Part shown: positions 1 through 8,865 of the stretch, in pieces
Layout of the letters: each line of letters opens with the position of its first letter
Position numbering within the stretch: the first letter of the stretch is position 1
From: Nocardia beijingensis NBRC 16342
Lineage (GTDB): Bacteria > Actinomycetota > Actinomycetes > Mycobacteriales > Mycobacteriaceae
Direction: 5' to 3'
DNA length: 64,000 bases
Assembly (NCBI RefSeq): GCF_001612785.1
Contig: NZ_BDBC01000053.1
Location: 56,467 to 120,466 of the forward strand
Position numbers and translations under genes: made by a program
The notes under the pieces: generated by a model
The model's input: only the letters and a program-made list of their open reading frames with translations
What the model was told of the DNA's origin: nothing
The model's database searches: none

Positions 1-84
1 GGTCTGGCGTTCCTGTGGAAACGCCGACAGGTTCTGCAAGACGTCCGGATACTGCGTGCCGTGAAGCTGAGGGAGGCGTCATGA
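1..84 (+). CDS. C-terminal end of an unseen protein (partial)
   Basis: The first frame of the window is open from base 1 and ends at TGA 82-84. It encodes 27 residues ending in a basic tail (...LRAVKLREAS) after the short hydrophobic stretch GLAFLW. Its stop overlaps the ATG of the next gene as ATGA (81-84), the usual sign of translational coupling, so this is probably the 3' end of a real gene and not chance. Function cannot be told from 27 residues; the hydrophobic-then-basic pattern would suit the end of a small membrane protein. Confidence 0.5.
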   Translation, partial: GLAFLWKRRQVLQDVRILRAVKLREAS

Positions 85-386
85 ATCTGGTCCAGCAGTC
101 GCCGATCTTCGCGGCGCTCGTGCTCATCGCCGGCTCGTCGGCTCTGTCGGCGGCGGTGACGGCGTGGTTCAAACGCGGCGACGTCGACGCCCATATGACC
201 AAGACGAAGGCCGATGCCGCGAAAGTATTGAGCGACCTCGCCATTTCGCAAACGCAGCAGATGTCCCAGCAGATGGGCGAGTTCCGGATGGCACTGCGGG
301 TGCACCGGGAATGGGATCGGAAAATGGTGTCCCGAGCGCGACAAGCGGGCATCGAATTCGACGATCCGCCCGAACTGTTCCTTTGA
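81..386 (+). CDS. Small membrane protein with C-terminal helical tail
   Basis: This is a 101-residue protein starting at ATG 81, which overlaps the upstream stop (ATGA) and is preceded by GGGAGG at 71-76. An earlier in-frame ATG at 15 is less likely because of this coupling. Residues about 8-28 form one hydrophobic segment (FAALVLIAGSSALSAAVTAW), followed by a charged, Gln/Met-rich helical stretch. One N-terminal membrane span plus a helical tail resembles small holin-like or tail-associated proteins of actinobacteriophages, but no family was recognised. That reading is inference, supported only weakly by the repeat protein downstream. Confidence 0.6.
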   Translation: MNLVQQSPIFAALVLIAGSSALSAAVTAWFKRGDVDAHMTKTKADAAKVLSDLAISQTQQMSQQMGEFRMALRVHREWDRKMVSRARQAGIEFDDPPELFL

Positions 387-719
387 TCCGGACAGGAACT
401 CGACGATCGGAACACGCGGGGCGTTACCAGGTGGTCGCCGAATGTTCGCGGTCTTCCGGTCTCCGGCCGACCGCTTCGAATCGGCAAATAATCGGCGGCG
501 TTTCGGCGCCGCCGAAAAGACTGCTGCCGCAACGCTTGCCAAGTCGTTCACTTCGCAAGTATCCACGCCGCCACCGATCCGAAAACGGACCAAAACGGAT
601 TCCAGACTCGTTGCCAGGCCCGTGAACTCGGAGTTCGATGGGAACTAGCCGGGCCACTGGACAGTCGGGCGCCCCCCGGTACAGAGGAACAATCACCACG
701 GCAACAAGGAGGCAGCGTC
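387..719 (+). other. Intergenic region upstream of the IPT/TIG gene
   Basis: No convincing gene was seen in these 333 bases; the open frames lack a plausible start with a ribosome binding site. The 3' end holds a strong Shine-Dalgarno, AAGGAGG at 706-712, seven bases before the ATG at 720. The separation from the upstream pair suggests the IPT/TIG gene has its own promoter, but no clear -35/-10 pair stands out. Confidence 0.5.
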
Positions 720-3668
720 ATGCCTACCATCACCTCTCTGTCCCCGACATCGGGACCGACCACCGGCGGTACGAGCGTCACGATCACGGGCACCGGATTC
801 GGCGGCCCGACCACCGTACGATTCGGCAGTACCGCAACCACGTTCACGCTCGACTCCGCGACCCAGATCACCGCCGTCGCACCCGCCGGGTCGGTCGGCA
901 CCGTACAGGTCACCGTCTCCAACTCGAGCGGAACCAGCAACGGGGTCGCCTACACCTACGTCGCGGTTCCAGCGTTGAACAGCATCACGCCCAATCAGGG
1001 CTCCACGGCGGGCGGAACGACCGTCACGCTGAACGGATCCGGCTTCACCGGCGCTACGGCGGTCACTTTCGGCAGCACGCCCGCGTCTTCGTTCACGGTC
1101 GTCTCCGACACGCAGATCACGGCCGTCACTCCGGCCGGAACAGGGATCGTCCCGGTCACCGTGACCGGTCCCGGCGGCACCAGCGGCGCGGTCCCTTACA
1201 TCTATGTCGTGGTCCCCACGATCACGTCGATCTCGCCGACCTCAGGCCCCACCTCGGGCGGCAACAACGTCGTCATCACCGGCACCGGGTTCACCGGCCC
1301 GCTGACGGTGCGGTTCGGAAGCACCGCGACGGTGTTCACGATCAATTCCCCGACCCAGATCACGGCCGTCGCGCCCGCGGGGACCGGAACGGTGCAAGTC
1401 ACCGTCACCGGCTCGGGTGGAACAAGCAACGGCGTCGCCTACACCTACGCCGCGGTGCCCGCTCTGACGAGCATCGCGCCCAGCTCCGGGCCGGTGACCG
1501 GTGGGACGACGGTCGTGCTCACAGGCACGAACCTGACCGGAGCCACCGCGGTGAACTTCGGTGGCACACCGGCGACCTCGTTCACCGTCAACTCCGCCAC
1601 CCAGATCACCGCCGTCGCACCCGCCGGAACGGGCACAGTGTCGGTCACCGTCACCACGCCGGGCGGAACCAGCAACGCCCTCGCTTACACCTACGTCGCG
1701 GCTCCCACCCTGACCGCGCTGGTTCCGAACTCCGGGCCGGCCGCGGGCGGAACGACGGTCATCCTCACCGGAACCAACCTGTCCGGAGCCACGGCGGTCA
1801 CTTTCGGTGGCACACCGGCGGCTTCGTTCACGGTCAACTCCGCCACCCAGATCACCGCCGTCGCACCCGCGGGGACCGGAACGGTATCGGTCACCGTCAC
1901 CACAGCGGGCGGAACCAGCAACGCCCTCGCTTACACCTACATCGCGGTTCCCACGCTCACCGCGCTGGTCCCGAACGTGGGTCCGGTGTCGGGCGGGACA
2001 ACGGTCGTCATCACCGGAACCGGGCTGAACGGAGCCACAGCGGTCAACTTCGGCGCTACCCCGGCGACGTCGTTCACCGTCAACTCCGCCACCCAGATCA
2101 CCGCCGTCGCACCCGCCGGAACGGGAACGGTGTCGGTCACCGTCACCACGCCGGGTGGAACGAGCAATGCCCTCGCTTACACCTACGTTTCGGTTCCCAC
2201 GCTCACCGCAGTGGTGCCGAATGTCGGTCCGGTGGCCGGCGGAACAACGGTGGTGATCACCGGAACGAACCTGTCGGGAGCCACGGCGGTCACTTTCGGT
2301 GGCACACCGGCCACGTCGTTCACCGTCAATTCCGCCACCCAGATCACCGCCGTCGCACCGGCGGGAACCGGGACAGTATCGGTCACCGTCACCACACCGG
2401 GCGGAACCAGCAACGCCCTCGCTTACACCTACATCGCGGTTCCCACGCTCACCGCGCTGGCCCCGAACGCGGGTGTGGCAGCGGGCGGGACGACGGTCGT
2501 CATCACCGGCACCGGATTGTCGACGGCTACCGCGGTCGCTTTCGGTGGCACACCGGCGACCTCGTTCACCGTGAACTCCGATACCCAGATCACCGCCGTC
2601 GCACCCGCCGGAACGGGAACGGTGTCGGTCACCGTCACCACAGCGGGCGGAACCAGCAACGGCGTGGCCTACACCTACATTCCGGTGCCCGCCCTCATCA
2701 CGGCGGTCCCGAATGCCGGATCCGCGTCGGGCGGAACGACGGTCGTCCTCACGGGAACCGGATTGACCGGCACTACCGCGGTCACTTTCGGTGGCACACC
2801 GGCGACCTCGTTCACGGTCGACTCCGATACCCAGATCACCGCCGTCGCACCCGCCGGAACCGGTACAGTGCAGGTCACCGCCACCACATCCGGCGGAACC
2901 AGCAACGGCCTCACCTACACCTACATCGCGGTTCCCACGCTGACGGCTGCTGTCCCGAATGTGGGCGTGGAGGCGGGCGGAACGATCGTCGTTCTCACCG
3001 GGACGGGGCTGACCGGCACCACAGCGGTCGACTTCGGCGCCACCCCGGCGACGTCGTTCACCGTCAACTCCGCCACCCAGATCACCGCCGTCGCACCCGC
3101 CGGAACCGGAACTGTGTCGGTCACCGCCACCACACCAGGCGGAACCAGCAACGCCGTCGCCTACACCTACATTCCGCTCCCCACCCTCACCACGGTGCTG
3201 CCGAATGTGGGATTGGAAGCCGGTGGGACGATCGTCGTCCTGACCGGGACGGGGCTGTCCACCGCCACCGCGGTCGATTTCGGCGGCACACCGGCGACCT
3301 CGTTCACCGTCAACTCCGATACCCAGATCACCGCTGTCGCACCTGCCGGGACCGGCACCGTGCAGGTCACCGCCACCACCGCAGGAGGAACCAGCAACGG
3401 CGTCGCCTACACCTACCTCGGGGTTCCCACGTTGGTCACGGCGCTGCCGAACGTCGGGCCGATCGCGGGCGGAACCACGGTCGTCATCGCCGGAACGAAC
3501 CTGCTCGGAGCCACTTCGGTGGACTTCGGCGGCACACCGGCGGCGTCGTTCACCGTCGACTCGGCACTGCAGATCACGGCGGTGACGCCCCCCGGCACGG
3601 GCACCGTACAACTCACCGTCACCACAGCAGGAGGAACCAGTAATGGCCTTGCGTTCACCTACATCTGA
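720..3668 (+). CDS. Protein of twelve tandem IPT/TIG domains
   Basis: The 982-residue protein consists almost wholly of 12 tandem IPT/TIG (immunoglobulin-like) domains of about 82 residues. Each begins with a P-x-[IL]-x-x-[IVL]-x-P-[NT]-x-G motif, continues through GGT.V.[IL].G and ends with AYTY. Domains 4-12 are the most alike. IPT/TIG domains serve as stalks or binding modules in adhesins, secreted enzymes and phage tail proteins. There is no signal peptide, membrane anchor, LPXTG motif or catalytic domain: translation starts directly at the first repeat (MPTITSLSP) behind a near-perfect Shine-Dalgarno. It must stay in the cytoplasm, be exported by a route needing no N-terminal signal, or belong to a phage-tail-like particle. 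A terminator follows 12 bases after the stop. Confidence 0.9.
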   Translation: MPTITSLSPTSGPTTGGTSVTITGTGFGGPTTVRFGSTATTFTLDSATQITAVAPAGSVGTVQVTVSNSSGTSNGVAYTYVAVPALNSITPNQGSTAGGTTVTLNGSGFTGATAVTFGSTPASSFTVVSDTQITAVTPAGTGIVPVTVTGPGGTSGAVPYIYVVVPTITSISPTSGPTSGGNNVVITGTGFTGPLTVRFGSTATVFTINSPTQITAVAPAGTGTVQVTVTGSGGTSNGVAYTYAAVPALTSIAPSSGPVTGGTTVVLTGTNLTGATAVNFGGTPATSFTVNSATQITAVAPAGTGTVSVTVTTPGGTSNALAYTYVAAPTLTALVPNSGPAAGGTTVILTGTNLSGATAVTFGGTPAASFTVNSATQITAVAPAGTGTVSVTVTTAGGTSNALAYTYIAVPTLTALVPNVGPVSGGTTVVITGTGLNGATAVNFGATPATSFTVNSATQITAVAPAGTGTVSVTVTTPGGTSNALAYTYVSVPTLTAVVPNVGPVAGGTTVVITGTNLSGATAVTFGGTPATSFTVNSATQITAVAPAGTGTVSVTVTTPGGTSNALAYTYIAVPTLTALAPNAGVAAGGTTVVITGTGLSTATAVAFGGTPATSFTVNSDTQITAVAPAGTGTVSVTVTTAGGTSNGVAYTYIPVPALITAVPNAGSASGGTTVVLTGTGLTGTTAVTFGGTPATSFTVDSDTQITAVAPAGTGTVQVTATTSGGTSNGLTYTYIAVPTLTAAVPNVGVEAGGTIVVLTGTGLTGTTAVDFGATPATSFTVNSATQITAVAPAGTGTVSVTATTPGGTSNAVAYTYIPLPTLTTVLPNVGLEAGGTIVVLTGTGLSTATAVDFGGTPATSFTVNSDTQITAVAPAGTGTVQVTATTAGGTSNGVAYTYLGVPTLVTALPNVGPIAGGTTVVIAGTNLLGATSVDFGGTPAASFTVDSALQITAVTPPGTGTVQLTVTTAGGTSNGLAFTYI
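723..3665 (+). repeat. Tandem ~246-bp DNA repeats encoding IPT/TIG units
   Basis: Twelve direct repeats of about 246 bases (82 codons) lie head to tail. The phrase GCCACCCAGATCACCGCCGTC, or a close variant, recurs with 246-base spacing. Units 4-12 are much more alike at DNA level than units 1-3, which points to recent expansion or gene conversion in the 3' part. Such an array is prone to copy-number change and to assembly collapse. Confidence 0.9.
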
Positions 3669-3680
3669 CGGCTGAAGCGG

Positions 3681-3717
3681 CTGGGCCGTCGGCACGCTCT
3701 TGCCGGCGGCCCAGTTT
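3681..3717 (+). terminator. Hairpin terminator after the IPT/TIG gene
   Basis: A 13-bp stem pairs CTGGGCCGTCGGC (3681-3693) with GCCGGCGGCCCAG (3702-3714), with one G-U pair and an 8-base loop. A short T run (3715-3717) follows. It lies 12 bases after the IPT/TIG stop codon. Confidence 0.75.
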
Positions 3718-3789
3718 CGTCGCGGTTGAGCGAATACGACACGAGTCTCCGTCACCGTTGACGGAGGCTGCAGGGGTAAGGGGGTTTCG

Positions 3790-4788
3790 TTGGCGACCGT
3801 ACTCAAGATGCTGCTGGCGGAGCGGCATCTCAAAAGTCATCACGATTTTCTGGCCGCGTACGACCGGTGCGCGGCGCGGCTCGATCCGCCCATCCCGCCT
3901 GGGCACGGGCCGGCGAAGGCGCAGTACTACCAGTGGTTGTCCGGGCGCATGATCGGACTGCCGCGCGACTATCACTGCCGGGTGCTGGAACGGATGTTCC
4001 CGGGCTGGACCGTCGAGGGACTGTTTCAAATGGCCAATTCCATACCCGTCGACCGTTCGCAGGAGATGGGGTTCGTCGGCGTCGACGCCTCGCTGGAGGC
4101 ATTCCTCGGGGCGGAGGCGACCACCGACGGAACGACGCTGGTCTACCCGGCGTTCGAACTGGCGCAGTCGTCGGTGGAAGCGCTCCGAGCGGCCGGGATC
4201 AGCCGACAGCGGGTGTTCCAGAAGCAAGGCGCGCTCGGCAACCGGAATGCCGACGTCCCGTCGGTGGTGGCGGAGAACGATCTTCGCGGATTGCTGTATG
4301 TGCTGTCCTTCCTGCAGCGACACACCAGCATTCCGATCGACGTTCGCAGCGACCGCGATATCCGCGCACACCGCGACCGCCCGTACATCAGCTTCGGGCT
4401 CATCGGCAACGATTGCTTGCAGCTGTATCTGGACACGGCGCAGCGTCCGCTGTTCACCCTGCGGGAAGGCACCGCCGACGGCTCCCCTGCCGTGCGGCTA
4501 TGGCTGTCGGACGGAAGCGGGTACGACTCCGGCGACGACCGCAATATCGGCGTCGTCGCCCGCGTGCGTCCCAGTCCGCAGCGACATCCCGGCCGCTATT
4601 GGATGTACTGCGGCGGTTTGGGTCCACGTGGCACCGCTGGAGCGGGGTGGTACCTCGCCCACGCGTGGGGCGCGTTGCAACAGCGTGCCGGCGATCGCGA
4701 CTTCGTCGCTGTCATCGGCGTCGACGAGTACTCCGATCACACGGTCAGTCTGGAGCATCTGCTGATCGGGCCGTCGGTCGGTGACTGA
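3790..4788 (+). CDS. HTH-like N-terminal protein with unrecognised C-terminal sensor-like domain
   Basis: This is a 332-residue protein starting at TTG 3790. Its first ~85 residues (LAERHLKSHHDFLAAYDRC, then QYYQWLSGRMIGLPRDYHCR and LERMFPGW) match a layout I know from actinobacterial XRE-like regulators. The remaining ~240 residues are unlike standard regulator domains. They include ISFGLIGND, a run of short beta-rich segments, and a glycine-rich motif (YCGGLGPRGTAGAGWYLA) near residues 272-290. I have seen that motif in bacterial proteins of unclear role, where it looks like a nucleotide- or ligand-binding fold. It lies downstream of the IPT/TIG gene on the same strand but after a terminator, so it is probably a separate unit. 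Confidence 0.7.
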   Translation: MATVLKMLLAERHLKSHHDFLAAYDRCAARLDPPIPPGHGPAKAQYYQWLSGRMIGLPRDYHCRVLERMFPGWTVEGLFQMANSIPVDRSQEMGFVGVDASLEAFLGAEATTDGTTLVYPAFELAQSSVEALRAAGISRQRVFQKQGALGNRNADVPSVVAENDLRGLLYVLSFLQRHTSIPIDVRSDRDIRAHRDRPYISFGLIGNDCLQLYLDTAQRPLFTLREGTADGSPAVRLWLSDGSGYDSGDDRNIGVVARVRPSPQRHPGRYWMYCGGLGPRGTAGAGWYLAHAWGALQQRAGDRDFVAVIGVDEYSDHTVSLEHLLIGPSVGD

Positions 4789-4806
4789 CGGTGCGGCGAC
4801 CACGCC

Positions 4807-6594
4807 TCAGTACTCGGGTGGCAGCGCCGCCAGCATGTCGCGGGTCACCGCGACGGCGTTGTCGGAGCTGCCGCCCTTGACCAGGAGCGTCGCGAAGGCG
4901 AGATCGCCTCGGAAGCCGACGAACCAGGAGTGCGATCCGCCGTCCACTTCGGCTTCGCCGGTCTTGCCGTAGACCTCGCCCTGATCGGCGATCCGCTCGG
5001 CTGTACCGCCGACCACCACCTGGCGCATCATGGTGCGCAGTCCCTCGATGACATCGGGGGCCGGCGCCGGGCGGTCGCCATCGATCCGGGTGGGCCGCCC
5101 GGCGATCAGGTACGGCACGGGCGCCGAGCCGTGCGCGATGGTCGCCGCCATGAGCGCCATGCCGAACGGGCTGACCACCACTTTGCCCTGGCCGATCCCG
5201 TCCTCGGTGCGCTGGATCAGGTCGTCGGAGGCGGGCACCGAGCCGGAAGTCGTCGGCAGCCCCACCACCGAATAGGTGGGCCCGACACCGAGCTTCGCGG
5301 CGGCCTCGCGCAACGCGGGACCGGGCAGTGCACTGGCGAGTTTGGCGAACGAAGTGTTGCAGGACCGCTCGTAGGCCGTGGACATCGGCACATTGCCGAC
5401 GGTGAACAGGTTGTAGTTGGGGATCGTTCGCTCCCCGATCACGATCCGGCTCGGGCACGGCAGCACCGTGTCCGGGGTCGCGAGGCCGTTCGACATGGCC
5501 GCGGCGGCGGTCACCGTCTTGAACACCGAGCCGGGCGGATACTGGCCGATCGTGGCGAGTGGGCCGTCCCGATCGGCGGCCTTGTTCTGCGCGACGGCCA
5601 GAATCGCACCGGTGGACGGGCGCAGCACCACCATCATGGTCTGCTCGGCACGCGGCTGCACGGCGCGCTGGGCGGCGTTCTGCACAGTGCGGTCGATGCT
5701 GAGCGAGAACGACGGCGCCGGCTGCGAGGGCACCTCCATCAGGACGTCGGTGTCGGCGCCGTTGGCGTTCAGAGTGACCACGCTCCACCCGGCCTTGCCG
5801 TCCACTTCCGCGATCACCGTCTTGCGCACCTGGGCCAGCAGGTCGGGCGCGAACTCCCGATCGGTGGCGACCAGATCCCATTGCTGCGTCAGTGTGACGC
5901 CGGGCAGACCGATCAGATCGGTGGTCACCTCGGCGGATTCGAGGTCGTTGAGCAGCGCGACCGTGTAGGGACCGTGCGCGGCCTCGGCCGCGTCCAGGAT
6001 CGACTGGGGCGTCAGCGACTTGTCGAAGCGGTACAGCGCGGCGGACAGGGCGGTGGCCACGCTTTTCGGATCGGCGGCGTCGGCCGCGACGAACGCGACC
6101 CTGGACACCTTGCCCGGCACCATGACGTCGCTGCCGGACTGCTCGTTCACCCGCGCCCGCGGCGGTGGATCGGATCGCAACGCCATGGTCTGGGTGTCGC
6201 CGAGTTTGGGATGGATGTCGGAGGAGGTCCAGCGGACCATCCAGCGCCCGTTGCTGCGGCCCATCTGCAGTTGGCCCGAGTACTTCCAGGTCCGGTTCTT
6301 GGGCAGCCGCCACTCGTAGGTGTAGTCGACGGTGGCGGTGTCACCGGTCACGCGCGCCGCGCCGGTGCGCGCCGTGAGCTGTTCGGCCTGGAGCTGATCC
6401 CACGCGGAACGCAGGGCGCTGCTCGCCTTCTCGGGCAGGTTCGTGAGGTCGGCGGCGGCGCTCACCCGGTGCTCGGCGAACGCTTTGACGAACGCGTCCG
6501 CGACGGGGACCGGCCCCTGCGGCTTGCTCGCACAACCGGCGGCGGCCACCGTGACGGCCGCGACGGCGAGCGAGAGGAGCATCCGAGTCCACAT
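4807..6594 (-). CDS. Penicillin-binding lipoprotein (Rv2864c-like transpeptidase)
   Basis: A 595-residue class B-type penicillin-binding protein that cross-links peptidoglycan peptides outside the membrane. A lipoprotein signal ends in AAAGC, with the lipidated Cys at residue 21. An NTF2-like MecA_N region (about 30-150) and a dimerisation region precede the transpeptidase domain, which holds SVFK with nucleophile Ser356, an S-C-N motif and the KTG triad at Lys544. This architecture and the next genes (DUF4081 acetyltransferase, ispG, rip1, dxr) match M. tuberculosis Rv2864c. It is the last gene of the leftward block and converges on the HTH-like gene with 18 bases between stops. Confidence 0.93.
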   Translation of the reverse strand: MWTRMLLSLAVAAVTVAAAGCASKPQGPVPVADAFVKAFAEHRVSAAADLTNLPEKASSALRSAWDQLQAEQLTARTGAARVTGDTATVDYTYEWRLPKNRTWKYSGQLQMGRSNGRWMVRWTSSDIHPKLGDTQTMALRSDPPPRARVNEQSGSDVMVPGKVSRVAFVAADAADPKSVATALSAALYRFDKSLTPQSILDAAEAAHGPYTVALLNDLESAEVTTDLIGLPGVTLTQQWDLVATDREFAPDLLAQVRKTVIAEVDGKAGWSVVTLNANGADTDVLMEVPSQPAPSFSLSIDRTVQNAAQRAVQPRAEQTMMVVLRPSTGAILAVAQNKAADRDGPLATIGQYPPGSVFKTVTAAAAMSNGLATPDTVLPCPSRIVIGERTIPNYNLFTVGNVPMSTAYERSCNTSFAKLASALPGPALREAAAKLGVGPTYSVVGLPTTSGSVPASDDLIQRTEDGIGQGKVVVSPFGMALMAATIAHGSAPVPYLIAGRPTRIDGDRPAPAPDVIEGLRTMMRQVVVGGTAERIADQGEVYGKTGEAEVDGGSHSWFVGFRGDLAFATLLVKGGSSDNAVAVTRDMLAALPPEY

Positions 6595-6668
6595 CGGGAC
6601 CGATGGTAGTAGTCACTGCCGGGCAAACGCCTGCGGCACTCCGGGATTCGCCGCGCGGACGGCCGCGC

Positions 6669-7532
6669 TCAGTCGACCAAGACGGTGGCGAAGGTCGCGA
6701 TCTGCCGGAATCCGACCCGGCTGTAGGCGCGGCGAGCGATCGCGTTGTAGTCGTTCACATACAGGCTCGCCGTGCGGCCCGAGGCGATCACGGCGTTCGC
6801 GACAGCCGCGGTGCCCGCGGTGCCGTATCCCCTCCCCCGGTGCTCCGGGTGCACCCAGACGCCTTGGATCTGACCTGTGCGCCGCGACAGCGAACCGACC
6901 TCAGCTTTGAAGACCACTTCCCCGTCCTCGAAACGAGCCCAGGCACGGCCGGATTCGATCAAGCTCTGGATGCGGCGGCGGTAGCCGCGGCCGCCGTCCC
7001 CCGCGCGCGGATCGACGCCGACCTCCTCGATGAACATGGCGATCGCGGCCGAGAGGTAGCGGTCGAGTTCGTCGCGACGCACCCGGCGGACCTCCGCGTC
7101 CGGCGTGGCCAGCGGCGGCTGGGCCAGCGCCAGCAGCGGCTGTTCCCCGCGCAACTCGCGCTCCGGACCCCAATGACCGGCCAGCATCTCCCACAGCGGC
7201 AACGTCAGTTCCCTGCGCCCCACCACCGAGGAACAGACCCGGGGCCAGCGGACGGCGCGATCGGCGAAAGCGCGCAACGCGTCACGATCCCCCAGCAACG
7301 GCACCAGGTTCGCCCCCGAGAAACACAGCGACTCCGCCGGGCCGCCCCTGCTCCACAGCTCCCCTTGGCCGCACCGGTTGTCCAGGCCGAACTCCTGCAA
7401 GCGGGCCGCGACCATGCATGAGGCCACCGGATCGGCATCCAGCACACGCAGCACCTGAGCAAGATCCCGATTAGCGAGCTGCCGCGCAGGGGCGTATTTG
7501 GCCCGACGCGCCGGCTCCAGCAGACTCCGCAC
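6669..7532 (-). CDS. GNAT acetyltransferase with DUF4081 domain (Rv2867c-like)
   Basis: The protein has 287 residues from GTG 7532, chosen because the upstream part of the open frame is Arg/Ser-rich and because the resulting length is close to Rv2867c as I recall it. The N-terminal half matches the DUF4081 region found in actinobacterial GNAT proteins. The C-terminal half carries the acetyl-CoA loop (VHPEHRGRGYGTAGTAAV) and the closing YNAIARRAYSRVGF segment of GNAT enzymes. The substrate is unknown. It lies between ispG and the penicillin-binding lipoprotein with short gaps and is likely cotranscribed with them. Confidence 0.85.
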   Translation of the reverse strand: MRSLLEPARRAKYAPARQLANRDLAQVLRVLDADPVASCMVAARLQEFGLDNRCGQGELWSRGGPAESLCFSGANLVPLLGDRDALRAFADRAVRWPRVCSSVVGRRELTLPLWEMLAGHWGPERELRGEQPLLALAQPPLATPDAEVRRVRRDELDRYLSAAIAMFIEEVGVDPRAGDGGRGYRRRIQSLIESGRAWARFEDGEVVFKAEVGSLSRRTGQIQGVWVHPEHRGRGYGTAGTAAVANAVIASGRTASLYVNDYNAIARRAYSRVGFRQIATFATVLVD

Positions 7533-7599
7533 GGTGACAGCCTGCCACGAACCGGCGCGATGCGGTACGGCTATGCCGAAAGCGCTGGTAGGCGCGTCC

Positions 7600-8757
7600 T
7601 CAGCGGACGGTGACGACCGGTTCGCCGGTGCCTGCGTCCTCGCCCATCTCCTCGGCGATGCGCATCGCCTCTTCGATGAGCGTCTCGACGATCTGCGCCT
7701 CCGGGACGGTCTTGATGACCTCGCCCTTGACGAAGATCTGGCCCTTGCCGTTGCCGGAGGCCACACCCAGGTCCGCCTCGCGCGCCTCGCCGGGGCCGTT
7801 CACGACACAGCCCATCACGGCCACCCGCAGCGGCACCGCCATGCCCTCCAGGCCCGCGGTCACCTCGTTGGCCAGCGTGTACACGTCGACCTGGGCGCGC
7901 CCGCAGGACGGGCACGACACGATCTCCAGCTTGCGGGGGCGCAGGTTCAGCGATTGCAGGATCTGCCCGCCGACCTTGACCTCTTCGGCGGGCGGTGCGG
8001 ACAGCGACACGCGGATCGTGTCGCCGATACCCTCCGACAGCAGCGCGCCGAAGGCGACCGCCGACTTGATCGTGCCCTGGAACGCCGGGCCCGCCTCGGT
8101 GACGCCGAGGTGCAGCGGGTAGTCGCACTGCGCGGCCAGCTGACGGTATGCCTCCACCATGACCACCGGGTCGTTGTGCTTGACCGAGATCTTGATGTCG
8201 CCGAACCCGTGCTCCTCGAACAGGCTCGCCTCCCACAGCGCCGACTCCACCAGCGCCTCCGGCGTGGCCTTGCCGTACTTCTCCAGCATCCGCTTGTCCA
8301 GCGAACCGGCGTTCACGCCGATGCGGATCGGGATGCCCGCCGCGCCCGCGGCCTTGGCGACCTCCTTGACCCGGCCGTCGAACTCCTTGATGTTGCCGGG
8401 GTTGACCCGCACCGCGGCGCATCCGGCGTCGATCGCGGCGAAGATGTAGCGGGGCTGGAAGTGGATGTCGGCGATCACCGGGATCTGGGATTTCGCGGCG
8501 ATCGTGGCCAGCGCGTCCGCGTCCTCCTGACGCGGGCAGGCCACCCGCACGATGTCGCACCCCGACGCGGTGAGCTCCGCGATCTGCTGCAGGGTGGCGT
8601 TCACGTCGTGCGTCTTGGTCGTGGTCATGGACTGCACCGAGATCGGGTGGTCGCTGCCAACCCCGACATTGCCCACCATCAGCTGGCGGGTCTTACGCCG
8701 TGGAGCGAGCACTGCCGCGGGGGCGGTCGGCATCCCCAATCCGATTGTGCTGGTCAC
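7600..8757 (-). CDS. ispG: 4-hydroxy-3-methylbut-2-enyl diphosphate synthase
   Basis: IspG (GcpE) converts methylerythritol cyclodiphosphate to HMBPP in the MEP isoprenoid pathway, using a [4Fe-4S] cluster. The 385-residue protein closely matches mycobacterial GcpE throughout, including VGSDHPISVQSM near the start and the cluster motif CPSCGR followed by a third cysteine in MGCVVNGPGEA. The start is GTG 8757, which gives the family N-terminus (TSTIGLGMP); an open frame running further upstream is not conserved. It is in the same cluster as dxr of the same pathway, with rip1 between, as in mycobacteria. Confidence 0.97.
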   Translation of the reverse strand: MTSTIGLGMPTAPAAVLAPRRKTRQLMVGNVGVGSDHPISVQSMTTTKTHDVNATLQQIAELTASGCDIVRVACPRQEDADALATIAAKSQIPVIADIHFQPRYIFAAIDAGCAAVRVNPGNIKEFDGRVKEVAKAAGAAGIPIRIGVNAGSLDKRMLEKYGKATPEALVESALWEASLFEEHGFGDIKISVKHNDPVVMVEAYRQLAAQCDYPLHLGVTEAGPAFQGTIKSAVAFGALLSEGIGDTIRVSLSAPPAEEVKVGGQILQSLNLRPRKLEIVSCPSCGRAQVDVYTLANEVTAGLEGMAVPLRVAVMGCVVNGPGEAREADLGVASGNGKGQIFVKGEVIKTVPEAQIVETLIEEAMRIAEEMGEDAGTGEPVVTVR

Positions 8758-8865
8758 CTTCGGCTGCCTACTTTCGTCGTGTCCGGCCGGTTCGGTGCCG
8801 AGTCTAGCCGTGGCGCGCGAAGCCCACCGTACGTCGCCGGTCACACCACCCCATCCGGGCCCCGG

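Noticed and set aside
1242..3833. Very long antisense open frame and a second long sense frame (638-3643) through the IPT/TIG array
   Set aside because: They mirror the 246-bp repeat structure and GC codon bias; the IPT/TIG frame has real domain conservation and a strong ribosome binding site, while the others are Arg/His/Gly-rich shadow translations.
6595..7600. relBE-type toxin-antitoxin genes, present in M. tuberculosis between Rv2864c and Rv2867c
   Set aside because: Only 74 bases separate the two homologous genes here, so the pair is absent.
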